NCBI GenBank assembly: GCA_963727635.1
Contig: CAVSHP010000024.1
Location: 62,001-126,000, forward strand
Direction: 5' to 3'
Origin: SZUA-36 sp963727635
GTDB taxonomy: Bacteria; Pseudomonadota; Gammaproteobacteria; Xanthomonadales; SZUA-36
Length of the DNA stretch: 64,000 bases
Numbering within the stretch: position 1 is the stretch's first letter; each line of letters begins with the position of its first letter. Position numbers and translations under genes: made by a program. This document shows, piece after piece, positions 46,194 to 55,186 of the stretch. The notes under the pieces are model-generated. The model was not told the origin of the DNA. It saw nothing but the letters and a program-made list of their open reading frames with translations, and did no database searches.

Positions 46194-46361
46194 GGTGGCC
46201 AGAGGTGGAATCGAACCACCGACACGAGGGTTTTCAGAAGCAGCAATCAATTTTAAAATGTAATTAATTCTGTCGCTTGCGGTGTTTGTCTGAATAGACT
46301 GTGCCAGTTAATGCTAGTAAACGCCGGTAAAACACGGCTGGTGGAGCACAAATCTGACACA
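46194..46361. repeat. tRNA-Phe-derived attachment-like repeat 2
   Basis: The 44-base core (46194-46237) differs from the tRNA-Phe gene at one position; the following 120 bases (GCAGCAATCAATTTTAAAAT, CGCTTGCGGTGTTTGTC, GTGGAGCACAAATCTGACAC) match repeats 1 and 3. A GGGGTCAGAGTAAAGTGCC phrase at about 46110, of the REP/transposase-linked kind, precedes it. No gene was found in 45888-46617 besides this repeat. Confidence 0.8.
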
Positions 46362-46617
46362 GCGGATTACACCGGAATCTGGGCAATCTAATAAGCTGCC
46401 GTTGAGTCAAAGAATCATGGGTGTCTGGTTTCTGTGTGGTTTCTGGCACCAGGTTCCAGAAGGTCATTCAAGTCATCGCCGGATGTGCCTTCACTGTAAG
46501 GGTGGATCTTTGCATAACAGGCCTTCTCTTAAGGTGAAAAGGGCAATGGCCTCATTCCGCATGAGCTAGAATTATGGTCACTGGTGATCTTAACGTGTCG
46601 AAAAATACGGGAATCCA

Positions 46618-47373
46618 ATGGGTGATATGTTTAGTCTCTTTGCAGAACCGACTACATGGGTTGCGTTGGCTACATTGACGGTTATGGAAGTCGTGTTGGG
46701 TATCGACAATCTTATATTCATTTCGGTGTTATCCAACAAACTACCGGAACAACAACGGTCTAAGGCCCGTACGCTAGGAATTGCAGCTGCTCTTGTCTTA
46801 AGGCTGGGGTTGCTTGGCACAATTGCCATGATCGTCAAACTTAGGACACCGGTGTTTGAAGTTTTTGAGCTTTCATTGTCGTGGCGCGATTTAATCCTGA
46901 TTGCGGGCGGTTTGTTCCTGGTCTGGAAGGCGACCACAGAAATTCATCACTCGGTCGATCCCGATCCCGGCCCAGATCGCCTGAATCCTACCGTGGCTGT
47001 GACCAGTATGGCCGCCGTAATAGGACAAATCCTGTTGCTTGATTTGATTTTCTCTCTTGACAGTATTATCACGGCAGTTGGGATGACTCCACACATTCCG
47101 ATTATGGTCATTGCAGTCATTATCTCGGTTCTTACAATGCTGCTGGCCGCAAATCCGTTGGCGAATTTCGTTCATGCCAACCCCACTATCCTGATGTTAG
47201 CCCTAGCCTTTTTGCTGTTGATAGGCACGACACTTGTCGCTGACGGTTTCGGTGCCCCCGTGGCCAAAGGCTACATCTACGCGGCGATGGCCTTTTCGGC
47301 ATTTGTCGAGGGTCTCAACATGATGGCCCGGCGTGCGCGACAGCGTAGAATTGCGCAGTCCGCTGCTTCGTGA
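46618..47373 (+). CDS. TerC/YgdQ-family membrane protein
   Basis: 251 aa, seven membrane helices. TerC signature in both halves: LTVMEVVLGIDNLIFISVLS (about 20-40) and LDLIFSLDSIITAVGMT (about 143-160), each with conserved acidic residues in the membrane. Related proteins (YgdQ, Alx) export manganese or secure metal loading of exported proteins. The gene starts ATG at 46618 in the cargo block between repeats 2 and 3, followed 77 bases later by a second TerC-family gene. Confidence 0.85.
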   Translation: MGDMFSLFAEPTTWVALATLTVMEVVLGIDNLIFISVLSNKLPEQQRSKARTLGIAAALVLRLGLLGTIAMIVKLRTPVFEVFELSLSWRDLILIAGGLFLVWKATTEIHHSVDPDPGPDRLNPTVAVTSMAAVIGQILLLDLIFSLDSIITAVGMTPHIPIMVIAVIISVLTMLLAANPLANFVHANPTILMLALAFLLLIGTTLVADGFGAPVAKGYIYAAMAFSAFVEGLNMMARRARQRRIAQSAAS

Positions 47374-47450
47374 GAAGTGAGAAATAGAGTGCGCGTTGAA
47401 GAAGCAGGAATTCGCATGCTCGCCCAAACTCGATACAGAGAGCAAAACTG

Positions 47451-48704
47451 TTGATCTCGTTTACCGTGTTGGTCTGGATCGCCTTCCTTTTGCTGATTGC
47501 CGTTGTCGTTGCACTGGATCTCGGCATTTTTCACCGGAAGGCTCACGTGGTCACCCTGCCCGAGGCCCTCGGCTGGACATCGGTGTGGGTCACGCTCGCG
47601 CTTGTGTTCAACATCGGTATCTACTACCTGTATGAGTTTAACCCGGCCGGTTGGGACATGGACACCGAAAATCTTTCGGGAGCGGAAGCCGCCATTCAGT
47701 ATTTCACCGGTTATCTGGTGGAGAAATCGCTGTCAATTGACAATATCTTCGTTATCGCAATGGTTTTTGCACACTTTCAGGTGCCGCTCACGGAGCAACA
47801 CAGGGTCCTGTTCTGGGGCATTTTCGGTGCCATCATATTGCGTGGCATCATGATTTTTGGCGGCGTTATAGTCATTGAGCAATTTGACTGGGTTGTCTAC
47901 TTGCTTGGCGCGGTGTTGCTATTTTCGGCTGCGAAAATGCTCGTGATACGTCACGACAATATTGCGCTGGAAGAGAACTATGTGATTCGTCTGGTACGGC
48001 GATTATATCCTGTAACGACCGTGTTTCATGGTAGTCGTTTCTTCGTACACATCAATGGCGTGCGCACCGCCACACCGTTATTTCTCGCGCTGATATTCGT
48101 TGAAACCAGTGACGTTATGTTTGCAATCGATTCGATACCCGCTATTTTTGCGATCACGCGCGACCCATTTATTATATTTACATCCAACGTCTTTGCGATT
48201 CTCGGCTTGCGGTCCCTGTACTTCGTACTCGCGGGATTAATGGAAAAGTTCCGTTATCTGAAAGTGAGCTTGGTCTTTTTGCTCGCGTTCATCGGTGTCA
48301 AAATGATATTGATTCACCACCACCCGATCTCAAACCTGGTATCTCTGGCCATTATTGGAGGCATCCTGGCGGTGGGTATCATCGCATCGGTGAAAACTGC
48401 ACAGGATAGCGCCGCGCTACTATCCCCGCTGGCCAGCGAATTGGAACGTCTGGCCATTACGTCCTACAGGCAGGCTCGCAGGGCTGTCATTCTACTCCTG
48501 GGCTCATCAATCCTAATAATAGGATTGGCGATGGTCGTTCTGCCAGGTCCTGCAATCATCGTCATTCCACTGGGTCTTTCAATTCTCGCGATTGAGTTCG
48601 CGTGGGCGCGACGCTGGCTGCATCAAATTAAGATCAAGATTGCACAAGGGCAGGAGATAGTTGGCAAAATTATTGGTCGTGGCGGTCGCGGAGGATCCAA
48701 GTAA
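47451..48704 (+). CDS. Alx/TerC protein fused to a PGPGW domain
   Basis: 417 aa, TTG start. Residues 1-310 are an Alx-type TerC protein: EKSLSIDNIFVIAMVF and FVETSDVMFAIDSIPAI with conserved acidic membrane residues. Residues 345-400 are a second, separate module: ILLLGSSILIIGLAMVVLPG-PAIIVIPLGLSILAIEFAWA-RRWLHQ, matching the PGPGW-type two-helix membrane domain. I know of PGPGW proteins mostly as separate small proteins, so the fusion stands out. Probable Mn2+ or metal export with an added membrane module of unknown role. Confidence 0.8.
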   Translation: MISFTVLVWIAFLLLIAVVVALDLGIFHRKAHVVTLPEALGWTSVWVTLALVFNIGIYYLYEFNPAGWDMDTENLSGAEAAIQYFTGYLVEKSLSIDNIFVIAMVFAHFQVPLTEQHRVLFWGIFGAIILRGIMIFGGVIVIEQFDWVVYLLGAVLLFSAAKMLVIRHDNIALEENYVIRLVRRLYPVTTVFHGSRFFVHINGVRTATPLFLALIFVETSDVMFAIDSIPAIFAITRDPFIIFTSNVFAILGLRSLYFVLAGLMEKFRYLKVSLVFLLAFIGVKMILIHHHPISNLVSLAIIGGILAVGIIASVKTAQDSAALLSPLASELERLAITSYRQARRAVILLLGSSILIIGLAMVVLPGPAIIVIPLGLSILAIEFAWARRWLHQIKIKIAQGQEIVGKIIGRGGRGGSK

Positions 48705-48810
48705 TTAAAGTTTAATATTGAAACAAATGCAGGCTGCACTGACTGGTGTGAAAACTTTGCTTATTAGATGCTGGGTTGCGAGAGTGCCAAGAAAGCATCT
48801 TGAAAAGAAT

Positions 48811-48977
48811 GGTGGCCAGAGGTGGAATCGAACCACCGACACGAGGATTTTCAGAAGGCACGATCAATTTTCAAATGTAATTAAATCAGTCGCTTGCGGA
48901 GTTTGTCCAATAACAAGGTACTGGTAAACGCGAATAGACGCCGGTAAACAACAGGTGTTAGTACACAATATGGACGC
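48811..48977. repeat. tRNA-Phe-derived attachment-like repeat 3
   Basis: The 44-base core (48811-48854) is identical to the corresponding part of the tRNA-Phe gene at 51111. The following 120 bases (CGATCAATTTTCAAATGTAA, CGCTTGCGGAGTTTGTCC, GACGCCGGTAAACA, TAGTACACAATATGGACGCA) are shared with repeats 1 and 2. Confidence 0.82.
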
Positions 48978-49053
48978 ACTAACGTCTTTGTTAAGCGGCG
49001 CCGTCACGCGACCGCTGGAGGCGCTTTCTGGCAGTACAAACTTAATAGCTTCG

Positions 49054-49371
49054 TTATGCCATTTTCTGCATATGGTGAAAATCTTCAATCATTTCCAACT
49101 CTTTGCTTTCATTCGACTGCGCCCTATATAGTTCCCACCTGACTTGCAAATTAAGCCAGAAATCGGCAGATACCCCAAAAAACTTCGCTAGTCGTAGCGC
49201 TGTGCTCGGAGTAATCCCCCGCTTTTGATTGACCAATTCATTCACACGCTGATAAGGCACATGAATAGCATCAGCCAAGTCACGCTGACTAATATTCATG
49301 GGAACCAGGAATTCTTCTCGGAGCATCTCTCCAGGGTGAGTTGGTTGCCTGTTTGTTGGGATTCGAACCAT
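49054..49371 (-). CDS. higA: HigA-type antitoxin
   Basis: 105 aa. HTH-XRE antitoxin of the HigA/VapI type: RQPTHPGEMLREEFLVPMNI at the start, then the helix-turn-helix ISQRDLADAIHVPYQRVNEL and RLAKFFGVSADFWLNLQ. Binds the toxin and the operator of the operon. It follows higB with 9 bases between, in the usual higB-higA order (toxin first). Confidence 0.88.
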   Translation of the reverse strand: MVRIPTNRQPTHPGEMLREEFLVPMNISQRDLADAIHVPYQRVNELVNQKRGITPSTALRLAKFFGVSADFWLNLQVRWELYRAQSNESKELEMIEDFHHMQKMA

Positions 49372-49380
49372 GATATGCCT

Positions 49381-49674
49381 CTAGTGATAATCAGCTACTT
49401 CTACGTTCATGGGACCCACCTCGCCCCACACAAAACAAATTCGGTATTGTTCATTAATGCGAATGCTGTGTTCAGCTTTCCTACTACCTGAAAGTTTTTC
49501 AAGGCGATTACCCGGTGGAACCTTGAGTTCATCCAAATGCTGAACAGAGTCGATCAGATCCAGCTTTCTTGATGTAATTCGCCAAAGTGTTTGTGGACAG
49601 GCCTTTCGGGCAGCTTTCGAATTAACACCATTGAAAATATCTTCAGTAGCTTGATCTTTGAACGATACTATCAT
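49381..49674 (-). CDS. higB: HigB-type toxin (RelE superfamily)
   Basis: 97 aa from the ATG at 49674 (MIVSFKDQATEDIFNGVNSK). RelE-like mRNA interferase: KLDLIDSVQHLDELKVPPGN-RLEKL, then QYRICFVW and the C-terminal VEVADYH, the usual HigB end. Blocks translation by cutting ribosome-bound mRNA when free of HigA. A longer frame to 49782 has non-protein composition. Part of the cargo block between repeat 3 and tRNA-Phe. Confidence 0.88.
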   Translation of the reverse strand: MIVSFKDQATEDIFNGVNSKAARKACPQTLWRITSRKLDLIDSVQHLDELKVPPGNRLEKLSGSRKAEHSIRINEQYRICFVWGEVGPMNVEVADYH

Positions 49675-49797
49675 AAGGGCATGATAGCACGGAATCCATG
49701 CTATTCTAGATTGCTGGGTATCTAGACAAGGAACCCGACGAGGTGGCGGAGGCTGCGCTTGATGCCATGTCCGCGGAAACACCCTTGCGCCGGGTAC

Positions 49798-50067
49798 ATG
49801 GTGGTGCCCAACGAGCTCGAAGCCGACATCCTGGCCGGCTTCGATGAACCGGCTGAAGAAGAAAGCGAAGGGCCGAAAGTTGTTTACACCGGTGAAGATG
49901 TGAAGGTGCAGCTGTTTGGAACGACGGCCATCGTCACATTCAGGCTGGTAGCCACGCCGGATGATGGTTCGGAACTGAAGAATTACTTCAACACGGGGAC
50001 GTTTCTCAAGCGGCGAGGCGAGTGGCGGGCGGTCGCCTGGCAGGCGACCGTTATTCCTGGCACCTGA
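49798..50067 (+). pseudogene. NTF2/SnoaL-like domain fragment
   Basis: The 89-aa frame from an ATG at 49798 contains VVYTGEDVKVQLFGTTAIVT, RLVATPDDGSEL and GTFLKRRGEWRAVAWQATVI, the C-terminal half of a SnoaL/DUF4440-type nuclear-transport-factor-2 fold. The N-terminal half is missing, and the 50 bases before it read as protein in a different frame (DKEPDEVAEAALDAMSAET), so a shift or fusion has occurred. Likely a degraded gene. Confidence 0.5.
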
Positions 50068-50292
50068 GCAAAAACCTGCCAGGCGTCAAATTGATGGATT
50101 GGCCGGCAGCGTCCGGCCAGCAGCGGACATGCCCAGGCCGTCCGCTTTCGCGCGTCACAAAATACCGATCGCCAGTCTGCCGCGTTGACAAAACTCAATC
50201 GCGGCGTCGTATTCACTCCGGTTGTCGAAAAAGCCCGTCCCAGGCGGGCCTGGCAAAGTCATTTGCGTTAGCCTCCGAAGTGAAGCTCGGCG

Positions 50293-50688
50293 TCAGTTAT
50301 TGAGGCGAGCGGTACACTCCGCAATGAATTCGTCCGCGCACACAACGTAATCTGCTTTGGAAATATCTACATTTTCCAAGAATCCAGTTGCTTCGTTGAT
50401 TGTGATGCAAATGTTGAAGTTCTGGTGACCGGCAATGGCGAACTCTAGGTGACGTAGATCTCCATTAGGCCGTAAGTAGTCAGCTCTCGCAGCCCTACGT
50501 CCCTGTTCATTGACCACCGAACAGGACTGAAGACTATCGAATAGCTCGAATACCTCGACCCAGTCCATGAATGCGCTCGCGGAACAAACCTCGGGGCACG
50601 AAGGCTTGTCCGCCATCGCCATGGGTGAAGTGATGACGAAACCGGCGAGCAGGGCAGTCCGTGCAATTGAATGTAAACCTTTTATCAT
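50293..50688 (-). CDS. Small secreted cysteine-rich protein
   Basis: 131 aa from the ATG at 50688 (AGGAGAC 3 bases or so upstream). Signal peptide (residues 1-26, MIKGLHSIARTALLAGFVIT), then a mature protein with six or so cysteines (C31, C35, C56, C94, C117, C125) suited to disulfides. No family recognised. It lies in the last cargo block before tRNA-Phe. Confidence 0.6.
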   Translation of the reverse strand: MIKGLHSIARTALLAGFVITSPMAMADKPSCPEVCSASAFMDWVEVFELFDSLQSCSVVNEQGRRAARADYLRPNGDLRHLEFAIAGHQNFNICITINEATGFLENVDISKADYVVCADEFIAECTARLNN

Positions 50689-50942
50689 TGAAGTCTCCTG
50701 GTTGATGGGGTTGAAAAAGCAAGCGGCACGAACGCACACCTTAAGCACGTGACCTTGGTTGGAATGCCGCACCCCTCCAATGAACTATAGGTGAAAAATA
50801 ATTATTTGCCACCCGGGCAGAGAGTATTTGAAAAGTTCCGTCAAGCGGATCGAGTAGCGGAACAGCCATTTCGTGTATACGAAAAGCAAAAAATCAGCGA
50901 GTGCGGTTAAGTTGAGGTTGGTTGTAAGCCACTGAAAAGAAT

Positions 50943-50972
50943 GGTGGCCAGAGGTGGACAAATCTGACGGGA
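50943..50972. repeat. Truncated tRNA-Phe-derived repeat 4
   Basis: GGTGGCCAGAGGTGGA (the first 16 bases of the core) continues directly into CAAATCTGACGGGA, which in repeat 2 lies about 120 bases further on, next to another GGTGGA. It looks like a deletion between the two GGTGGA copies of one repeat. Confidence 0.6.
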
Positions 50973-51110
50973 TCAGATTTGGTCGCACGCAGTGCGCCCG
51001 CAGGGGCGCGCACAAGGAGGTGCGCGAACAATCTAACCACGCATTGGTTCGGTTCGCCCTGTTGCCGGGAAAGCAGTTGATTGAAATGCTGCGGGGAAAT
51101 ATAAGAAAAA

Positions 51111-51186
<76 letters not shown>

Positions 51187-51264
51187 ATTTTTCAAACGCG
51201 TCTCTGGAATCAGAGAGCGCGGTATTAAACCGTTTAGACGTTCTCAAGTCAAGAATTAAGAGCC

Positions 51265-51543
51265 TCATTTGTCGTCTTCGGGTACATATCCTGCGGGAAT
51301 CTCTGAGCCCTCGCCAAAAAAGAACTTTTCCATTTCGCCTTCGAGAAACTTCCGATGCGCCGGTTCGAGCGGGCTCAGGCGGTGTTCGTTGATCAATATG
51401 GTCTGGTGTGAGAGCCATTTTTGCCAGGCCTGCATGGAAATATTCTCATATATCCTTTTACCCAGTTCGCCCGGATAGGTCTGAAACGCCAGGCCCGGCA
51501 GTTCCTCGTTCAGCAGCAAGCATTTAACCATACGTTCTGTCAT
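51265..51543 (-). CDS. yggX: Fe(2+)-trafficking protein YggX
   Basis: 92 aa from the ATG at 51543. Matches YggX throughout: YPGELGKRIYENISMQAWQ, ILINEHRLSPLEPAHRKFLE and GYVPEDDK at the C-terminus. The conserved cysteine near residue 8 (MVKCLL) is present. Linked to iron-sulfur cluster protection and repair. Its ATG overlaps the mutY stop (ATGA), the same mutY-yggX order as in E. coli, so the two are translationally coupled. Confidence 0.93.
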   Translation of the reverse strand: MTERMVKCLLLNEELPGLAFQTYPGELGKRIYENISMQAWQKWLSHQTILINEHRLSPLEPAHRKFLEGEMEKFFFGEGSEIPAGYVPEDDK

Positions 51544-52582
51544 TTTGTGTCCTTTTCCAGGTAGGTTTCCAGCAACTGTCTGACCGGCTGGGGCAGACCG
51601 AGTGCCGGCCATTCATGCTGGCTGAACCAGCGTTGATCGGATGTACATTCTACCCCGCCTGAAACCAGGTCTGCATGACCAATTAGCGGTTGGATGTTCA
51701 TTTGCATGTGGGTCAGCTGGTGTTGCATGGCGGGCAGGGGTTTAAGTGATTGGGGTTTTACACCCAGGCGTTGCTGGACTGGCCGGCCATCATCATCCGA
51801 CGGCAGTGACCATAAACCACCCCAGATTCCTACGGGTGGACGCCGTTCGAGCAGTACCTTGCCATCATCGTCCGTGAGGATCAGCATCTGAAAGGATTTT
51901 TTGCCGATCTTCAAACCGGGACGCCGGAAGGGGAACTCATCGACCCTGCCAACCCCGAAGGCTTTGCAGGTCCCGTTGACGGGGCAACGGGTGCAGGACG
52001 GTTTTGTCCGCGTGCACAGGGTTGCGCCGAGGTCCATGACGGCCTGGGTATAATCGGCGCCGCGTTTTGCCGGTAGCAGTTTTTCGGCGATATCTCCACA
52101 ATTGCTTGTGAATGTTTGGCTTGCCCGGCCAGCCTTCAATCGCGAAGTGGCGGGCGAGCACCCGTTTGACGTTGCCGTCAAGGATCACGGCCGGATGATC
52201 CCAGGCCTGTGAATAGATGGCATTGGCGGTGCTTTCGCCGATACCCGGCAGGGCGGCCAGTGCTTGCGGGTTTTCGGGCAGTTGGCCGGCATGTGTCCGC
52301 CACGCAGATTTTTGCGGTCTTCAGCAGGTTGCGGGCACGGGCGTAATAACCGAGCCCCGACCAGTAAGACAGCACCTCGTCATTGGAGACTGCGGCCAGG
52401 CTCTGGATATCCGGAAAGCGCTCGATAAAGCGTTCGAAGTAGGGGGTAACGGTCTTGACCTGGGTCTGCTGCAACATGATCTCGGCAATCCAGACACGGT
52501 ACGCGCTGCGTGGATGCTGCCATGGCAGGTCCTTGCGGCCGTGCTTGTCCCACCAGCGAAGTAGTTGTCCCGCGAAATCCAA
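51540..52582 (-). pseudogene. mutY: A/G-specific adenine glycosylase with two frameshifts
   Basis: Removes adenine mispaired with 8-oxoguanine. N-part: LPWQHPRSAYRVWIAEIMLQ and the HhH glycosylase region, then LPGIGESTANAIYSQAW and the catalytic aspartate region VILDGNVKRVLARH; C-part: Fe-S cluster CTRTKPSCTRCPVNGTC (C-x6-C-x2-C-x5-C) and a NUDIX-like 8-oxoG domain (WGGLWSLPS). Frame changes lie at about 52294 (extra base in GACACAT) and about 52095 (extra base in TGTGGAGAT). With these repaired the protein is full length (about 347 aa), so a sequence error is likelier than decay. Confidence 0.85.
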
Positions 52583-52590
52583 AACGCCTC

Positions 52591-53583
52591 TTAGTCCAGC
52601 GGCAGGATGGCGTTGATAAAGGTGCCTGCATCAAAAGGCCGCAGGTCTTTTGCTGCCTCGCCGACACCGATGTAACGGATCGGGATACCCAGTTCACTGG
52701 CGATGGCAAACAGCATGCCGCCGCGGGCGGTGCCGTCCAGCTTGGTGATGGTGATGCCGGTGACGTTGACCGCTTCGTTGAAATGCCGCGCCTGGTTCAG
52801 GGCATTGGTGCCGGTGCCGGCATCTACCACCAGCATGACTTCATGCGGTGCGGTTTCATCAACCCGGCCGATGACGCGGCGAATTTTTTTCAGCTCTTCC
52901 ATCAGGTTGGACTGCGTATGCAGACGCCCGGCGGTATCCGCGATCAATACATCGATCTCACGGGCTTTTGCCGACTGCATGGCGTCAAAAATGACCGCTG
53001 CGGCATCGGCCCCGGTGCCCTGCGAAACCACCGGTACATCATTGCGCGCACCCCAGGATTTGAGTTGTTCGACGGCGGCGGCGCGGAAAGTGTCGCCCGC
53101 GGCCAGCATCACCGAAAGACCTTCTTCCTTGAAACGTTGCGCCAGTTTGCCGATGGTGGTGGTTTTGCCGGCGCCGTTGATGCCGACCATCAGGATGACA
53201 AACGGTTTGTGGCTGGTGTCCACCGCCAGCAATTGTTCACACGGCTCGATCAGTTCGTAAAGCTCCGCCTGCACCGCCGGTAATAGTGACTGCGGATCGC
53301 TGATCGCGCCATTGCGGATGGCGGTGCGCAGGTTCTCCATGATACCCAGGCTGGCCTTGACACCGACATCGGCGGTCAGCAGGGTGGTTTCGAGCTCATC
53401 CAGCAGATCTTCATTGATCTCGCTATGACCGCTGACCAGTGCTTTTAGGCGCTTGCCGATGGTGCTGCGGGAGTCTCCCAGCAGTTTTTCCAGCGGATCA
53501 ACACCGGATTGCTCCACCGGACGAAGCTGCACATCCTGTAGTTCGCCGGGCTTTTTGTTCTTTTTCCTGAAAATACGAAACAT
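52591..53583 (-). CDS. ftsY: Signal recognition particle receptor FtsY
   Basis: 330 aa SRP-family GTPase that docks ribosome-SRP complexes at the membrane. NG domain motifs: GINGAGKTTTIGKLAQRF (P-loop), DTFRAAAVEQLKSW, DTAGRLHTQ, TKLDGTARGG and the C-terminal IGVGEAAKDLRPFDAGTF. The acidic A domain of enterobacterial FtsY is missing; only a short basic start (MFRIFRKKNKKPGEL) precedes the N domain. Divergent from rsmD as in E. coli; mutY lies downstream in the same direction with 8 bases between. Confidence 0.95.
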   Translation of the reverse strand: MFRIFRKKNKKPGELQDVQLRPVEQSGVDPLEKLLGDSRSTIGKRLKALVSGHSEINEDLLDELETTLLTADVGVKASLGIMENLRTAIRNGAISDPQSLLPAVQAELYELIEPCEQLLAVDTSHKPFVILMVGINGAGKTTTIGKLAQRFKEEGLSVMLAAGDTFRAAAVEQLKSWGARNDVPVVSQGTGADAAAVIFDAMQSAKAREIDVLIADTAGRLHTQSNLMEELKKIRRVIGRVDETAPHEVMLVVDAGTGTNALNQARHFNEAVNVTGITITKLDGTARGGMLFAIASELGIPIRYIGVGEAAKDLRPFDAGTFINAILPLD

Positions 53584-53667
53584 GCGATTAGGATTAACCC
53601 CCGGCGATAAAAAGCGATATGCTATCAGTGTGGTCGTAATAACAAGTCGAACAGAGGCTCTTTACAT

Positions 53668-54281
53668 ATGAGCAAATCTGGAAAAAACAATAGTGTCCGG
53701 ATAATCGGCGGTAACTGGCGTGGCCGTCGTCTGCAGGTTGCCGACGTGCCGGGTCTGCGACCCAGCGGCGACCGTTGCCGTGAAACCCTGTTCAACTGGT
53801 TACAGCCCTGGATTCCCGCTGCGGATTGCGCCGACCTGTTCGCCGGCACCGGCGCACTTGGGCTTCGAAGCCGCATCACGTGGCGCCGCATCCGTTATGA
53901 TGATAGAGAAACACCCGCGCGCGCAGGAAGTATTGCAGCAGAGCATCGAACAGCTCCAGGCCATACAGGTCAGGCTGCATTGCGGCGGCGCGATGTCGAT
54001 GATCGAGGATTTCAAAGCCGACAGCTTCGATATCGTATTTGTGGATCCGCCATTTGACAGCAACCTTGCCGGCCTGGTGTTCGAAAGACTGGACAAAACT
54101 GCTTGCGTGCGCCGTGGCGGATTCGTGTACATCGAATCACCGGCGCAAAAAGGTGATTGCCCCGCTACCGGGATGGAGGGTGTGGCGTGATCAGGAGATT
54201 GGCGAGGTGCGCATGCAGCTTTTTCGCAGGCAGAGCCTTGAAGACGAAAGAATTCTGCCGGAGGGCGGGTCTGCTCAATGA
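53668..54281 (+). pseudogene. rsmD: 16S rRNA (guanine966-N2)-methyltransferase with two frameshifts
   Basis: Starts MSKSGKNNSVRIIGGNWRGR, then RPSGDRCRETLFNWLQPW and the SAM motif ADLFAGTGALG in the first frame; continues as GFEAASRGAASVMMIEKHPR and the catalytic DPPF (VFVDPPFDS) in a second; ends WRDQEIGEVRMQLFRRQSLE in a third. Shifts are at GGG 53860-53862 and AAAAA 54147-54151. Reconstructed length about 204 aa, normal for RsmD. Divergent from ftsY as in E. coli. Confidence 0.85.
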
Positions 54282-54318
54282 GAACGGGCGGATTCGCCTG
54301 TTTTCTGTCCCTGCATTA

Positions 54319-54348
54319 AGGCCGGCAATCACGCCGGCCTTTTTTTAT
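54319..54348 (+). terminator. Rho-independent terminator after rsmD
   Basis: AGGCCGGC-AATCAC-GCCGGCCT followed by TTTTTT, 38 bases after the rsmD stop. Confidence 0.9.
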
Positions 54349-54440
54349 CCCCGCTTTGGGTTAATCCCGCGGCTTAACAGGGGTAGAATAGCTGACTCTT
54401 ATAGTTCAGCAGGAAAAGCAGTTGGAAAAAATCCCCACGC

Positions 54441-54926
54441 ATGGCGGTTTACCCCGGCACCTTCGATCCGATAACCCACGGCCATACCGACCTGGTGACC
54501 CGTGCTGCGCGGGTTTTTGAACACGTGATCGTGGCGATTGCCGAGAGCCCGCACAAGATACCGTTTTTCAGCCTGAGAAAACGCATCGAACTGGCAGAAA
54601 GCCAGATTGGCCACCTGCAGAATATCTCGATTGTCGGGTTCAGGAACCTGTTGGTCGATTTTGTTCAGGGAAAACGGTGCCGGCGTCATCGTGCGCGGAT
54701 CTGCGCGCGGTTTCGGATTTTGAATACGAATTCCAGTTGGCCAGTATGAATCGCAACCTGTGTGCGTCGGTCGAAACAATGTTCCTGACACCCGATGAAA
54801 AATATGGATTCATTTCCTCCACGCTGGTGCGGGAAGTGGCCCGGCTCAACGGCGATGTCTCCAAGTTTGTCGGCACAGGAAATCGAGCAAGCGCTGAAGG
54901 AACAATTCGGATTTGCGGGTAGCTGA
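54441..54926 (+). pseudogene. coaD: Phosphopantetheine adenylyltransferase with three frameshifts
   Basis: Essential penultimate step of CoA synthesis. AVYPGTFDPITHGHTDLVTR carries the nucleotidyl-transferase motif (T/HxGH); IVGFRNLLVDFVQ, then LRAVSDFEYEFQLASMNRNL and the ISSTLVREVARLNGDVSKFV signature follow in other frames. Shifts: extra G in GGG at 54668-54670, an extra base at about 54699-54701 and another at about 54876. Repaired, the protein is about 160 aa and ends in FGFAGS. As coaD is essential, this is almost surely a sequence error. The 5' end may also be affected, since the start has no clear ribosome-binding site. Confidence 0.85.
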
Positions 54927-54928
54927 CT

Positions 54929-55186
54929 ATGGCGCTGAAGATCACCGCAGAGTGCATCAACTGTGATGTATGCGAGCCCGAATGTCCCAACGAGGCCATT
55001 TACCAGGGCGTCGAGATTTACGAGATTAACCCCATGCTGTGTACCGAATGCGTGGGCCATTTTGATACACCGCAATGCGTGGAAGTCTGCCCGGTGGAAT
55101 GTATTCCCAAAGACCCGCAGCACGTGGAAACAGAGGAACAACTGTGGGTCAAATACCGCAAACTGATTGGCGAGGCAGAGCTTTGA
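54929..55186 (+). CDS. YfhL-type 2x[4Fe-4S] ferredoxin
   Basis: 85 aa. Two cluster motifs: CINCDVCEPECP near the start and CTECVGHFDTPQCVEVCPVE (residues about 38-57), with the extended spacing typical of YfhL. A small soluble electron carrier; its partner is unknown. It follows coaD with 2 bases between, a common gammaproteobacterial order, and overlaps the ggt start. Confidence 0.92.
   Translation: MALKITAECINCDVCEPECPNEAIYQGVEIYEINPMLCTECVGHFDTPQCVEVCPVECIPKDPQHVETEEQLWVKYRKLIGEAEL

Noticed and set aside
53668..54281. Programmed ribosomal frameshifting in rsmD, coaD or mutY
   Set aside because: The sites lack slippery heptamers and stimulatory structures, differ from gene to gene, and occur in genes not known for recoding; random indels fit better.
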